In this document: positions 26,251-34,158 of the stretch, piece after piece | Numbering within the stretch: position 1 is the stretch's first letter | Layout: each line of letters opens with the position of its first letter | Assembly (NCBI GenBank): GCA_028696875.1 | Contig: JAQVGF010000004.1 | Location: 1 to 37,561, forward strand | Length of the DNA: 37,561 nt | Source: Dysgonamonadaceae bacterium | GTDB lineage: Bacteria; Bacteroidota; Bacteroidia; Bacteroidales; Dysgonomonadaceae | Reading direction: 5' to 3' | Notes under the pieces: generated by a model | What the model saw: the letters and a program-made list of their open reading frames with translations, nothing else | What the model was told of the DNA's origin: nothing | Databases searched by the model: none | Made by a program: the position numbers and the translations under genes

Positions 26251-27345
26251 ATGATTTTTAAAAAATTCAATCCATTAGAAGATAAAATGCTCAGGATTAT
26301 CGATAATGACGGTAAAGTTGTGAACCAAGAGCTAATGCCTGATTTAGACGATGAGACGATTATTAAAGCATACAAAGATATGCTTTATGAGCGCGTTGCT
26401 GATGAAATGGCTGTTTCTTATCAACGCCAGGGGCGTATGTATACGTATCCACCCAACCAGGGACAGGAAGCTATTCATATTGCTGCTGGAATGAACATGA
26501 AAGAAAACGACTGGCTTGTTCCGGCATTTCGAGAATTGGGCGTAATGCTTGCAAGAGGTGTAACAATGAAAGAAATTTTCTTATATTACAATGGTAATGA
26601 ACAAGGGAGCAATTTTAGTAACCCTAAAGCAAAAAATGTTTTACCGGTAAGTATCTCTATTGGAACACAATTCCAACATGCTGCCGGAATTGGTTACTCT
26701 ATTAAATATCAAGGCAAAAAAGATGTTGTCTTCCCCTTTATTGGGGATGGTGGAACATCGACCGGCGATTTCAATGAAGCATTAAACTTCGCTACTGTTT
26801 GGGATGCTCCTGTAGTATTTACAGTTCAAAACAATCAATATGCTATCTCCTTACCGGTTAGCAAACAGACAAAAGCAATTAATTTGGCAGTAAAATCTGT
26901 TGCTTACGGCATGAAAGGTATCAAAGTAGACGGAAACGATTTCTTTGCCATGTACTTAGCTTATAAAGAAGCAGCGGAACATGCGCGTTCAGGTAAAGGT
27001 CCTGTTTTGATAGAGGCACTTACCTATCGAAGAGGTGCTCATACAACTTCCGATGATCCCACTAAATATCGCACAAAAGAAGAGGAAGTGGAATGGGCAT
27101 TGTCCGATCCATTAATCAGATTGAAGAAATATATGGACAACAAAGGGTTAAAAGTGGAACATGAAGATGATCTAATAGAAAAGAAGAGAAAAGAAGTTGA
27201 TAAAGAGTTCTTAGAGGCAGAAAATTTCGGACCTTATCCATTGGATGAAGTATTTGACTATATGTATGTAGATATGCCCGAAGACCTAAAAAAACAAAAA
27301 GCAGAATACAAACAGTTTTTAAATTGGAAGGAGAATAGAAAATGA
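26251..27345 (+). CDS. pdhA: Pyruvate dehydrogenase E1 component, alpha subunit
   Basis: The thiamine-diphosphate-binding subunit that decarboxylates pyruvate and reductively acetylates the lipoyl group of E2. The 364 residues contain the ThDP motif from GDGGTSTGDFNEALNFA to QNNQYAIS and the phosphate-loop segment YRRGAHTTSDDPTKYRTKEE. The overall look resembles Gram-positive heterotetrameric PdhA (RQGRMYTYPPNQGQEA, IGTQFQHAAGIGYS), so pyruvate is the likely substrate. A branched-chain 2-oxoacid dehydrogenase is a second possibility. Its TGA stop overlaps the pdhB ATG by 3 bases. First gene of a four-gene operon. Confidence 0.92.
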   Translation: MIFKKFNPLEDKMLRIIDNDGKVVNQELMPDLDDETIIKAYKDMLYERVADEMAVSYQRQGRMYTYPPNQGQEAIHIAAGMNMKENDWLVPAFRELGVMLARGVTMKEIFLYYNGNEQGSNFSNPKAKNVLPVSISIGTQFQHAAGIGYSIKYQGKKDVVFPFIGDGGTSTGDFNEALNFATVWDAPVVFTVQNNQYAISLPVSKQTKAINLAVKSVAYGMKGIKVDGNDFFAMYLAYKEAAEHARSGKGPVLIEALTYRRGAHTTSDDPTKYRTKEEEVEWALSDPLIRLKKYMDNKGLKVEHEDDLIEKKRKEVDKEFLEAENFGPYPLDEVFDYMYVDMPEDLKKQKAEYKQFLNWKENRK

Positions 27346-28319
27346 GTGTAATGACATTGGTTAAGGCAATTAATAATGCCTTAGACATTAAACTTGCCGA
27401 AGATAAATCGGTGGTTGTATATGGAGAGGACGTAGGCGTTGAGGGTGGCGTTTTTAGAGTGACCGAAGGTCTACAAGTAAAACATGGCGTTGAAAGAGTA
27501 TTTGATACTCCTTTGGCAGAATCTGCAATTGTTGGAACAGGATTAGGGATGGCACTGTCAGGATTGCGTCCGGTTATAGAAATGCAGTTTGAAGGTTTTT
27601 CATATCCTGCATTTAATCAAATCATCTCGAATGTATCACGCATGCACAACCGCTCTCGAGGCAGATTTAAAGCCCCTTTAGTAATTCGTTTTCCATATGG
27701 TGGAGGAATTAATGCATTGGAACATCACTCCGAAAGCCCGGAAGCATTCTATTCTCATATTCCGGGTTTAAAAGTTGTGGTTCCCTCTACACCTCACGAT
27801 GCGAAAGGTTTGTTAATTGCAGCTATCGAAAGTGACGATCCGGTTATTTTTATGGAGCCAAAACGTATATATCGTGCGGTGAAACAAGAAGTTAATGATG
27901 ACAAATTCAGTATCCCTCTGGGAAAAGCTAAAGTGCTGAATGAAGGAACGGACGTAACTCTGGTAGCTTTTGGTGCTATGATTCGCGAATGCCAAAGAGC
28001 AATGGTGATGACCAAAGAAGCAGGCATATCTGTAGAATTGATAGATTTAAGGACCATTTATCCGATTGACAAAGAAACAATTATAAACTCTATTCAAAAA
28101 ACAGGACGTTTAGTGGTGGTTGCAGAAGCCCCAGAATCGTTTAGTGTTGGATCCGAATTGATTGCTATTGCAAACGAAGGAGCTTTCTTGCATCTTGAAG
28201 CACCGCCAAAACGGGTAATGGGTTTTGATACAATTGTTCCGTTGGCACAAGGTGAAAAGCACTATATGATTTCACCTGAGCAGATATTCTACGAAATAGA
28301 GAAAACAGTCAAATTCTAA
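27342..28319 (+). CDS. pdhB: Pyruvate dehydrogenase E1 component, beta subunit
   Basis: The partner of the alpha subunit in the alpha2beta2 E1 enzyme. The 325 residues show the transketolase pyrimidine-binding domain (YGEDVGVEGGVFRVTEGL, TPLAESAIVGTGLGMALSG, EMQFEGFSYPAFNQI) and the C-terminal transketolase domain (VTLVAFGAMIRECQ, IDLRTIYPIDKETI, VVVAEAPESFSVGSE). The start codon overlaps the pdhA stop in an ATGA arrangement, indicating translational coupling, and the E2 gene follows after 11 bases. Confidence 0.94.
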   Translation: MSVMTLVKAINNALDIKLAEDKSVVVYGEDVGVEGGVFRVTEGLQVKHGVERVFDTPLAESAIVGTGLGMALSGLRPVIEMQFEGFSYPAFNQIISNVSRMHNRSRGRFKAPLVIRFPYGGGINALEHHSESPEAFYSHIPGLKVVVPSTPHDAKGLLIAAIESDDPVIFMEPKRIYRAVKQEVNDDKFSIPLGKAKVLNEGTDVTLVAFGAMIRECQRAMVMTKEAGISVELIDLRTIYPIDKETIINSIQKTGRLVVVAEAPESFSVGSELIAIANEGAFLHLEAPPKRVMGFDTIVPLAQGEKHYMISPEQIFYEIEKTVKF

Positions 28320-28330
28320 ATTTTAATCAA

Positions 28331-29620
28331 ATGAGATATATATTTAATTTTCCCGATATAGGTGAAGGTCTTGAAGAAGGAACCATTCTTGAATGGTACG
28401 TAAAAAAAGGCCAAGAAGTGAAAACCGGAGATAATCTGGTACAAATGGAAACCGATAAAGTGGTTGCCGATATTCCCTCTCCGAAGGATGGGACTATTGT
28501 GGCACTATTTGGTGAAGTTGGCGAAGTAGCTATTGTAGGAGAACCATTGGTTGAAATAGAAATTGAAGGTGTACATGGTGAAGATGCGCAAGAAGAGGCT
28601 AAAAAAGAGTACGCTCCCGAGCCTGAAGAAGAGGATTTCGAAGAAGAAGAAGCTGCTGCTGTAGTAGGCACAATGGAAACAGCCGGAAAAGGTGCAGTAA
28701 TGGCAGCCAGCGACGAAGGCTCGGAGAAAGAACCTGAAAAGGAAGCAAAACCTGAACGTAAAGCTTTAGCTACACCGGTAGCAAGAGCTATGGCTAAGGA
28801 AATGGACATTGATATCAACGAAGTGAAAGGAACCGGTCCTTCCGGAAGAGTTACCAAAGCTGATATCGAAAACTTTAAACCTGCCAAAAAAGGCAAAGTA
28901 AAAAAACATGAAATTCCAACCGATGAGTTTACTTATGAGCCATTAAGCCAGATAAGAAAAACTATTTCGAGAAACATGCTAAACTCTAAACAGAGCGCAG
29001 CACACATGACTGTGTTTGAGGAAGTGGAAATATCAGAACTTATCAATATAAGAAGTAGATACAAAACATCATTTGCTGACGAAGATGTCAAATTGACCTA
29101 CTTACCTTTCATTGTCAAAGCTGTAGTTCATGCATTGAAACATCACAGACAAATAAATTCTCAAATGGATTTAGAGAATGATAGAATGATTTTCAACAAT
29201 CGGTATAATATTGGAATAGCTGTAGATACTGCTGAAGGACTTGTTGTACCTGTTATAAAAGATGCAGACCAATTAAGCATCAAGGAAATAGCACAACAAA
29301 TTACTGAATTGGCTGACAAAGCGAATAGTCGCAAACTTAGCATGGATGACATGAAGGGTGGCACATTTACTATCACTAATTATGGTTCTATTGGAGGCAT
29401 TTTTGCCACACCGGTTATCAACTATCCACAGGCAGGGATCTTAGGTGTTGGTCGCATTGTTAAGAAACCAATTATTAAGGACGATGCCGTAGTACCTGGA
29501 AATGTCTTAGCGTTATCTCTTTCTGTTGATCATCGTATTGTAGATGGTGGAGAAGCATCACGCTTTGTAAATAAAATTATGGAATACCTTTCTGATCCCA
29601 TTGCATTGATAATGGATTAA
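28331..29620 (+). CDS. pdhC: Dihydrolipoamide acetyltransferase (E2)
   Basis: The core acyltransferase of the complex. One lipoyl domain at residues 1-78 carries the lipoylation lysine Lys43 in METDKVVADIPSP. A very acidic linker (about 90-140) leads to the peripheral-subunit-binding domain (ATPVARAMAKEMDIDINEVK and GPSGRVTKADIENF, about 147-185), and the catalytic domain ends with SVDHRIVDGGEASRF, placing catalytic His401 in HRIVDGG. The length of 429 residues is usual for a one-lipoyl E2. It needs lipoate attachment, and a lipoate-ligase-like gene lies downstream of E3. Confidence 0.94.
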   Translation: MRYIFNFPDIGEGLEEGTILEWYVKKGQEVKTGDNLVQMETDKVVADIPSPKDGTIVALFGEVGEVAIVGEPLVEIEIEGVHGEDAQEEAKKEYAPEPEEEDFEEEEAAAVVGTMETAGKGAVMAASDEGSEKEPEKEAKPERKALATPVARAMAKEMDIDINEVKGTGPSGRVTKADIENFKPAKKGKVKKHEIPTDEFTYEPLSQIRKTISRNMLNSKQSAAHMTVFEEVEISELINIRSRYKTSFADEDVKLTYLPFIVKAVVHALKHHRQINSQMDLENDRMIFNNRYNIGIAVDTAEGLVVPVIKDADQLSIKEIAQQITELADKANSRKLSMDDMKGGTFTITNYGSIGGIFATPVINYPQAGILGVGRIVKKPIIKDDAVVPGNVLALSLSVDHRIVDGGEASRFVNKIMEYLSDPIALIMD

Positions 29621-29691
29621 CACACTAATCTATCCCTTATGAATAAAAGTTGGGGATAGATTTCTTTTATAACTTTAGAACAGAATAATAA

Positions 29692-31062
29692 ATGAACTCA
29701 CAAGAACAAAATAACATGGATTACGATCTTATAATTATAGGTGCCGGCCCAGCAGGATATGTCGCAGCAATTAGAGCCGGGCAATTAGGCCTTAAGACTG
29801 CTATTGTAGAAAAACAATATATTGGTGGCATGTGTCTTAACTGGGGATGCATACCCTCAAAATCAATGCTGGAAAGTGCTAAAGTGTTTGAGAAAACAAA
29901 AATACTTTCCGAGTTTGGAATCGATGGTGTCGATTTGGATAATATCTCTTTCAATTGGGATACCGTTAAAAAAAGAACTAAAAAGATTACAAAGAGGCTA
30001 ACAGCAGGTGTAAGCTTCCTTCTCAAGAAGAATGGCATTGAGGTTATCAATGGAACAGCAAAAGTTGGTTCAGACAAAAGTGTGTATGTAGACGGTAAAA
30101 AGATAACTGCAGAAAACATTATTGTTGCTACCGGATCTAAACCTAAAAAACTGGACGATAAATTAGAAAATGCTCCAAGTGTGGAAATGGAAAATCTTTT
30201 TGATTTAGATGATTTCCCCGAAAAAATAGTTGTAGCAGGGAATCATGTTTCAGCAGTAGAAATTGCTCAGTTCTTTAAACTAATTGACAAGAAGGTTACA
30301 CTTGTTGCCAATAGTTCGTACTTTTTGGATGGCATTGACCCATTCCTTATCGACTACATCACCAAAAATATAGCTTCAAACGGAATTGAGCTGATTCAGG
30401 AGGGCTACCCTTCAAAATACTCCGAAGGAAAATTAACTGTTGGCGATAAAAAAATAGAATGTGATTTGTTGGTAAATTGCAGTTCACGTAAAGCAATCAT
30501 CCCCGAAAGTGAAACACCTTTTGAACTAACCGAACGCGGTTTTATAAAAACTGATAACGACTTTAAAACAAACGTACCGAATGTATATGTCATTGGAGAT
30601 GCAGCCGGTAAAAGCTTTGTTGCACACATGGCATCAGCACAAGGCATTCACGTTGTGAATGCAATAAAAGGTGTGAAAGGAAGTTTTGACTATTCAACCT
30701 ATCCCATCAACATGTATACCAGTCCGGAGATATCACAGATAGGTATGACCGAGGATATGATAAAAGAAGAAGGTTACGAATATAAAGTAAATGAATTCCC
30801 ATTGTCGGCAAACGGAAAGGCAATGATTGAAGGTAACACCGAAGGCTTTATACGTATGCTTTCTGAAAAGAAATACGGACAAGTGTTGGGTGTTCAAATT
30901 GTGGGCAAACATGCCACCGATATGATTGCTGAAGCGGGAGCTTATCTCAAAGTTGAAGGCACAATATATGACGTAGCAAATACTATTCATGCTCATCCTA
31001 CGATTTCAGAAATATATTTTGAAGTGGGGTTTGATGCGTTTGACCAGGCAATTCATAAATAG
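29692..31062 (+). CDS. lpdA: Dihydrolipoamide dehydrogenase (E3)
   Basis: A flavoprotein that reoxidises dihydrolipoamide with NAD+. The 456 residues have the FAD site IIIGAGPAGYVAAIRAGQLG, the redox disulfide GGMCLNWGCIPSK (Cys48 and Cys53), a second FAD motif VYVIGDAAG and the C-terminal dimer-interface HAHPTISE with catalytic His435. The ATG at 29692 adds 8 residues; an internal ATG at 29716 (MDYDLIIIGAG) is an alternative start. The coding end contains a 20-base word duplicated just downstream, whose first copy includes the stop. Confidence 0.95.
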   Translation: MNSQEQNNMDYDLIIIGAGPAGYVAAIRAGQLGLKTAIVEKQYIGGMCLNWGCIPSKSMLESAKVFEKTKILSEFGIDGVDLDNISFNWDTVKKRTKKITKRLTAGVSFLLKKNGIEVINGTAKVGSDKSVYVDGKKITAENIIVATGSKPKKLDDKLENAPSVEMENLFDLDDFPEKIVVAGNHVSAVEIAQFFKLIDKKVTLVANSSYFLDGIDPFLIDYITKNIASNGIELIQEGYPSKYSEGKLTVGDKKIECDLLVNCSSRKAIIPESETPFELTERGFIKTDNDFKTNVPNVYVIGDAAGKSFVAHMASAQGIHVVNAIKGVKGSFDYSTYPINMYTSPEISQIGMTEDMIKEEGYEYKVNEFPLSANGKAMIEGNTEGFIRMLSEKKYGQVLGVQIVGKHATDMIAEAGAYLKVEGTIYDVANTIHAHPTISEIYFEVGFDAFDQAIHK

Positions 31063-31081
31063 ACCAAGCAATTCATAAACA
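31042..31081 (+). repeat. 20-bp tandem duplication at the lpdA stop
   Basis: GACCAGGCAATTCATAAATA (31042-31061) is followed at once by GACCAAGCAATTCATAAACA (31062-31081), with two differences. The stop codon (31060-31062) sits at the junction. A further 16-bp tandem pair, TTTACTTGGGGATTG, occupies 31109-31140. Confidence 0.75.
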
Positions 31082-31140
31082 GTCTTTGAGAGACTTAAAA
31101 GTAAGTATTTTACTTGGGGATTGATTTACTTGGGGATTGT

Positions 31141-31420
31141 GCCGAAACAACTTGACGCTTTGAACGTGCTGTTTTTCTGATTGTCATTTTATTTTATCTT
31201 GATAATAAGAAAATTTGAGATGTTTATTTTATGCGTTAAAAACGCTGCACCATAGACCCCTCGTTGCAGAAAGGGAGTGAAATTCTTTCTGCTTCGTAGC
31301 ATTCACCCTGTGGAATAAATCAAAGATTTAATACAAAGCATTATTCCACAGAGCAAGCCGACGGTCATTGAACGAAGTCGAAATGTTGTAAATTGGCGCG
31401 AGCGGTGAATTTGTCTGTTT
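31141..31420. other. Gene-free stretch with two hairpins downstream of lpdA
   Basis: GCAGAAAG (31266-31273) pairs with CTTTCTGC (31285-31292), and TGTGGAATAA (31309-31318) with TTATTCCACA (31341-31350). No coding frame is convincing. The hairpins look like decayed dispersed repeats. Confidence 0.45.
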
Positions 31421-31466
31421 AAAACGTGTGTTACATCGATGGATTTGAGTGTAACACACGTTTTTT
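31421..31466 (+). terminator. Strong intrinsic terminator before the lipoate-ligase-like gene
   Basis: AAAACGTGTGTTACA pairs with TGTAACACACGTTTT, a stem of at least 15 bp with T-run to 31466. It lies 360 bases after lpdA and would stop PDH-operon transcription before the ligase gene. Confidence 0.85.
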
Positions 31467-31532
31467 CAAATTACCAAAATCTTCTTATACAGTTTTTCGA
31501 TCAATTAATTCGCAAGAATAAAATAAATAAAA

Positions 31533-32171
31533 ATGGTAATCGTTTCTGAATACAATCTTCCTGATATCCATTTATTGAATCAACAATCCAATAAGTTTCT
31601 TTTGTGGATACCCGACAAACAATATATTGTGTTGGGTGCGTCTAACAAAGCTGATGACTCAGTGGTTGAATCACTTGTTCTGAGGGACAACATAAGTGTA
31701 TTAAAAAGACGAACGGGCGGACAAACAGTAATGCTAACACCCAACAACTTAATTATTTCGGCCGTAATTACCGACAAGAATGTAATGAAACCAAAAGATC
31801 TGTTCAATAAATTCAACAATCACATTATTGCAGCTATAGAAAAAGATCATTTTGTTAGGTTTAGAACGCGAGGGATATCGGATATTGCACTGGGGGAGAA
31901 AAAAATAATGGGTTCTTCGATGTATCGAGGCAAAGGTATGCTGTTTTATCATGCCGTACTAAATTTTGATGAACCAGCTACCACATTTCAGAAATACCTC
32001 AAACATCCCAAAAATGAGCCTGATTATAGAAAAGGGCGGTCGCATCATGAATTTGTTACATCGTTAAAAGAAACCGGGTACACAAAAAGTATTTTTCATC
32101 TTAAAAATGAGATAAATGACTCTTTAGAAAAAATGATACCCAGTTGCAAGATAATGGATGAAGCAATGTAA
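31533..32171 (+). CDS. Short lipoate-protein ligase A-like protein
   Basis: A 212-residue protein of the biotin/lipoate ligase superfamily. The signature RRTGGQTVML corresponds to the lipoyl-AMP-binding RRxSGGGAVxHD motif but is altered, with Leu where His is normal. GISDIALGEKKIMGSSMYR supplies the conserved lysine. The length matches the catalytic N-terminal domain alone; the C-terminal accessory domain of full LplA (about 330 residues in E. coli) is missing. Location next to the PDH operon suggests a role in lipoylation of E2, but a strong terminator separates them. Whether it ligates free lipoate or transfers octanoate or lipoate is uncertain. Confidence 0.8.
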   Translation: MVIVSEYNLPDIHLLNQQSNKFLLWIPDKQYIVLGASNKADDSVVESLVLRDNISVLKRRTGGQTVMLTPNNLIISAVITDKNVMKPKDLFNKFNNHIIAAIEKDHFVRFRTRGISDIALGEKKIMGSSMYRGKGMLFYHAVLNFDEPATTFQKYLKHPKNEPDYRKGRSHHEFVTSLKETGYTKSIFHLKNEINDSLEKMIPSCKIMDEAM

Positions 32172-32413
32172 CGAGATTCTATTTTTCTTCTTTCAGAATT
32201 GAAAACCTTAAACATCCGCTTTGCACCACCTCTAAAGGTCATATGTTTAATGCCTATTTATAAATATACCGTTGCGCGTGATTAATTATCCGGCTAATTA
32301 ATCACGAACAGACACACAGTTTACCCCGCAAATCCACCAACATATCATTTTCTAAATCCTGCTACCACGCACTTGCATGATTTGATAAGAATTTCCTTAT
32401 GGAGATTCTAAAT

Positions 32414-32505
32414 GAACAATGCTGTTCCAAAACCGCATAGGCAATAGATTACAATTGAAAGCATTGAAGTTTTATGCACAATACGGACTGGAAGCCTCAA
32501 TGTGC
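32414..32505 (+). repeat. Dispersed ~90-bp palindromic repeat, copy B
   Basis: It starts GAACAATGCTGTTCCAAAAC and ends with GCACAATACGGACTGG...CTCAATGTGC, parallel to copies at 13864-13944 and 33986-34071. It lies between the lipoate-ligase-like gene and the tRNA-Leu terminator. Confidence 0.6.
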
Positions 32506-32522
32506 TATTTAACTCTAAAATC

Positions 32523-32556
32523 AAAACCCCTGACTATCAACCGACAATCAGGGGTT
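32523..32556 (-). terminator. Terminator of tRNA-Leu
   Basis: ACCCCTGA (32526-32533) pairs with TCAGGGGT (32548-32555); on the minus strand it is followed by TTTTGATTTT. It lies 8 bases after the tRNA 3' end. Confidence 0.8.
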
Positions 32557-32563
32557 CCCTTCG

Positions 32564-32647
32564 TACCCGGAGCCGGGATTGAACCGGCAAGGAAATTAAT
32601 CCACTGGTTTTTGAGACCAGCGCGTCTACCGATTCCGCCATCCGGGC
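32564..32647 (-). tRNA. tRNA-Leu (anticodon CAA)
   Basis: An 84-nt cloverleaf on minus: acceptor GCCCGGA/TCCGGGT with discriminator A, anticodon stem CTGGT/ACCAG with loop CTCAAAA giving CAA, a long variable arm as expected for class II leucine tRNA, and T arm CCGGTTCAATCCCGG. CCA is not encoded. Confidence 0.95.
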
Positions 32648-32680
32648 GTTTTTTAAATAAGTAGATCAGTTTTGATACTG

Positions 32681-32711
32681 CAAAAATAGACATATTTTTT
32701 GGATTGCAAAA
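32681..32711 (-). promoter_or_regulatory. tRNA-Leu promoter
   Basis: On minus TATTTTTG (32681-32688) is the -7 box and TTTTG (32707-32711) the -33 element, 18 bases apart; 34 bases precede the tRNA. Confidence 0.7.
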
Positions 32712-32807
32712 CAGTTGAACACTTCTTTGTGATAATATTCTAAAATTAAATCTCCTTGGAGGTAAATATATGAACAAGTGATGCTGAAAAGACGTTATAA
32801 GCAGACA

Positions 32808-32815
32808 TATCTTTG
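32808..32815 (+). promoter_or_regulatory. Promoter -7 box of the mannose-1-phosphate guanylyltransferase gene
   Basis: TATCTTTG fits TAnnTTTG 55 bases before the ATG at 32870. The -33 region is weak. Confidence 0.55.
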
Positions 32816-32869
32816 TACATAGAAAGAATGAAGCAAATAGCTATTTGCTCACGCATAAAAATGAGATAA

Positions 32870-33949
32870 ATGAAAAACAACAATTACTGCATCATCATGA
32901 GCGGTGGCATTGGAAATCGCTTTTGGCCATATAGCAATGAGAAAATGCCGAAACAGTTTTTAGATTTTTTTGGTACAGGCCGTTCCCTCCTTCAAACAAC
33001 TTTTGACCGATTTAATAAAATAATTCCTCCAGAAAACATTTTCGTTGTCACACACGATGGGTATGCTGAGATAACCAAAGAGCAATTGCCTGAACTATCG
33101 GACGACCAAATTTTGTTAGAACCCATTCGACGGAACACGGCTCCCTGCATTGCATATGCAACCTATCGTATTCAGACCATTAATCCCGAAGCTAACATAA
33201 TAGTTGCTCCGTCGGATCATTTGATTCTAAAGAGCGATCAATTTATTGAGGATATCGAAAAGGGTTTAGAGTTTGTAACCAAACACGATGTGCTGCTTAC
33301 ATTGGGAGTTAAACCAACGCGTCCGGAAACGGCCTACGGATACATTCAAGTGTGTAAGGACAAAGTAGATGGTGTGCATAAAGTAAAAACATTTACCGAA
33401 AAACCCAACAAAGAACTCGCAGAGGCATTTGTGAAGAGTGGCGAATTTGTTTGGAATTCAGGGATCTTTATTTGGAGTTTAAAATCAATAATGAAAGCAT
33501 TCAGAATGCATTTGCCCGACATATCCAACACGTTTAACGAGGGCGCTCATCTTTTTAACACAGCCAAAGAAAAGGAGTTTATTAATACAAGTTTTCCATT
33601 TTGTCCCAATATATCCATCGATTATGGAATATTGGAGAAAGCAGACAATGTTTTTGTGATTATATCTACGTTTGGCTGGTCCGACTTAGACTCATGGACA
33701 TCACTACAAGAAGCATCGCCACGCGATGAGAACGACAATGTACATTTAAGAGGCGAAGTGATTTACATTGAAAGTTCGAACAACGTGGTTGCTACTAACA
33801 CGAAAAAATTAGTGTTAGTTCAGGGTTTAGATGATTACATAATTGCCGAATCGGACAAAATATTGCTTATTTGCAAAAAAGAGGACGAACACCGTATTAA
33901 ACATTTTATGAACGATGTAAGGTTTAAATTAGGTGAAGATTTTTGCTGA
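32870..33949 (+). CDS. manC: Mannose-1-phosphate guanylyltransferase
   Basis: A sugar-nucleotide transferase making GDP-mannose from GTP and mannose-1-phosphate for surface polysaccharide and fucose precursors. The 359 residues have the N-terminal pyrophosphorylase signature GGIGNRFWPYSNEKMPKQF, LLEPIRRNTAPCIAYA, VAPSDHLIL, the TFTEKP motif, GEFVWNSGIFIW and GWSDLDSW. The C-terminal isomerase domain of bifunctional enzymes is absent, so it is the short monofunctional form. It stands alone between tRNA-Leu and glnN, without other polysaccharide genes nearby. A promoter box is found upstream. Confidence 0.94.
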   Translation: MKNNNYCIIMSGGIGNRFWPYSNEKMPKQFLDFFGTGRSLLQTTFDRFNKIIPPENIFVVTHDGYAEITKEQLPELSDDQILLEPIRRNTAPCIAYATYRIQTINPEANIIVAPSDHLILKSDQFIEDIEKGLEFVTKHDVLLTLGVKPTRPETAYGYIQVCKDKVDGVHKVKTFTEKPNKELAEAFVKSGEFVWNSGIFIWSLKSIMKAFRMHLPDISNTFNEGAHLFNTAKEKEFINTSFPFCPNISIDYGILEKADNVFVIISTFGWSDLDSWTSLQEASPRDENDNVHLRGEVIYIESSNNVVATNTKKLVLVQGLDDYIIAESDKILLICKKEDEHRIKHFMNDVRFKLGEDFC

Positions 33950-33985
33950 TGAGAGTTAGTAGTTACTGAAATATAGGAAACATTC

Positions 33986-34071
33986 GGACAATGCGGTTCC
34001 AAACCGCACGGTCCATTTAATGCCCCTTTATTTTAAAATTATTCACAATACTGGTTAGACCCGCAATGTGC
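33986..34071 (+). repeat. Dispersed ~90-bp palindromic repeat, copy C
   Basis: GGACAATGCGGTTCCAAACC, followed by CGCACGGTCCAT, a variable middle and CCCGCAATGTGC, is the third diverged copy of the family at 13864 and 32414. It separates manC and glnN, whose transcripts converge here. Confidence 0.6.
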
Positions 34072-34158
34072 ACGTTGTGGGAAAACCCGGAAAAACAAAA
34101 GAGAAAAGAGATTAACACTCTCTTCAATCACTTTCTCTAAGATGCTCTTTTTATCTAA

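Noticed and set aside
28327-28896. 189-codon frame on minus over the E2 linker
   Set aside because: Its serine/proline-rich composition is the mirror of the acidic E2 linker; it is a shadow frame.
32505-32777. 90-codon frame on minus
   Set aside because: It runs through tRNA-Leu and its terminator.
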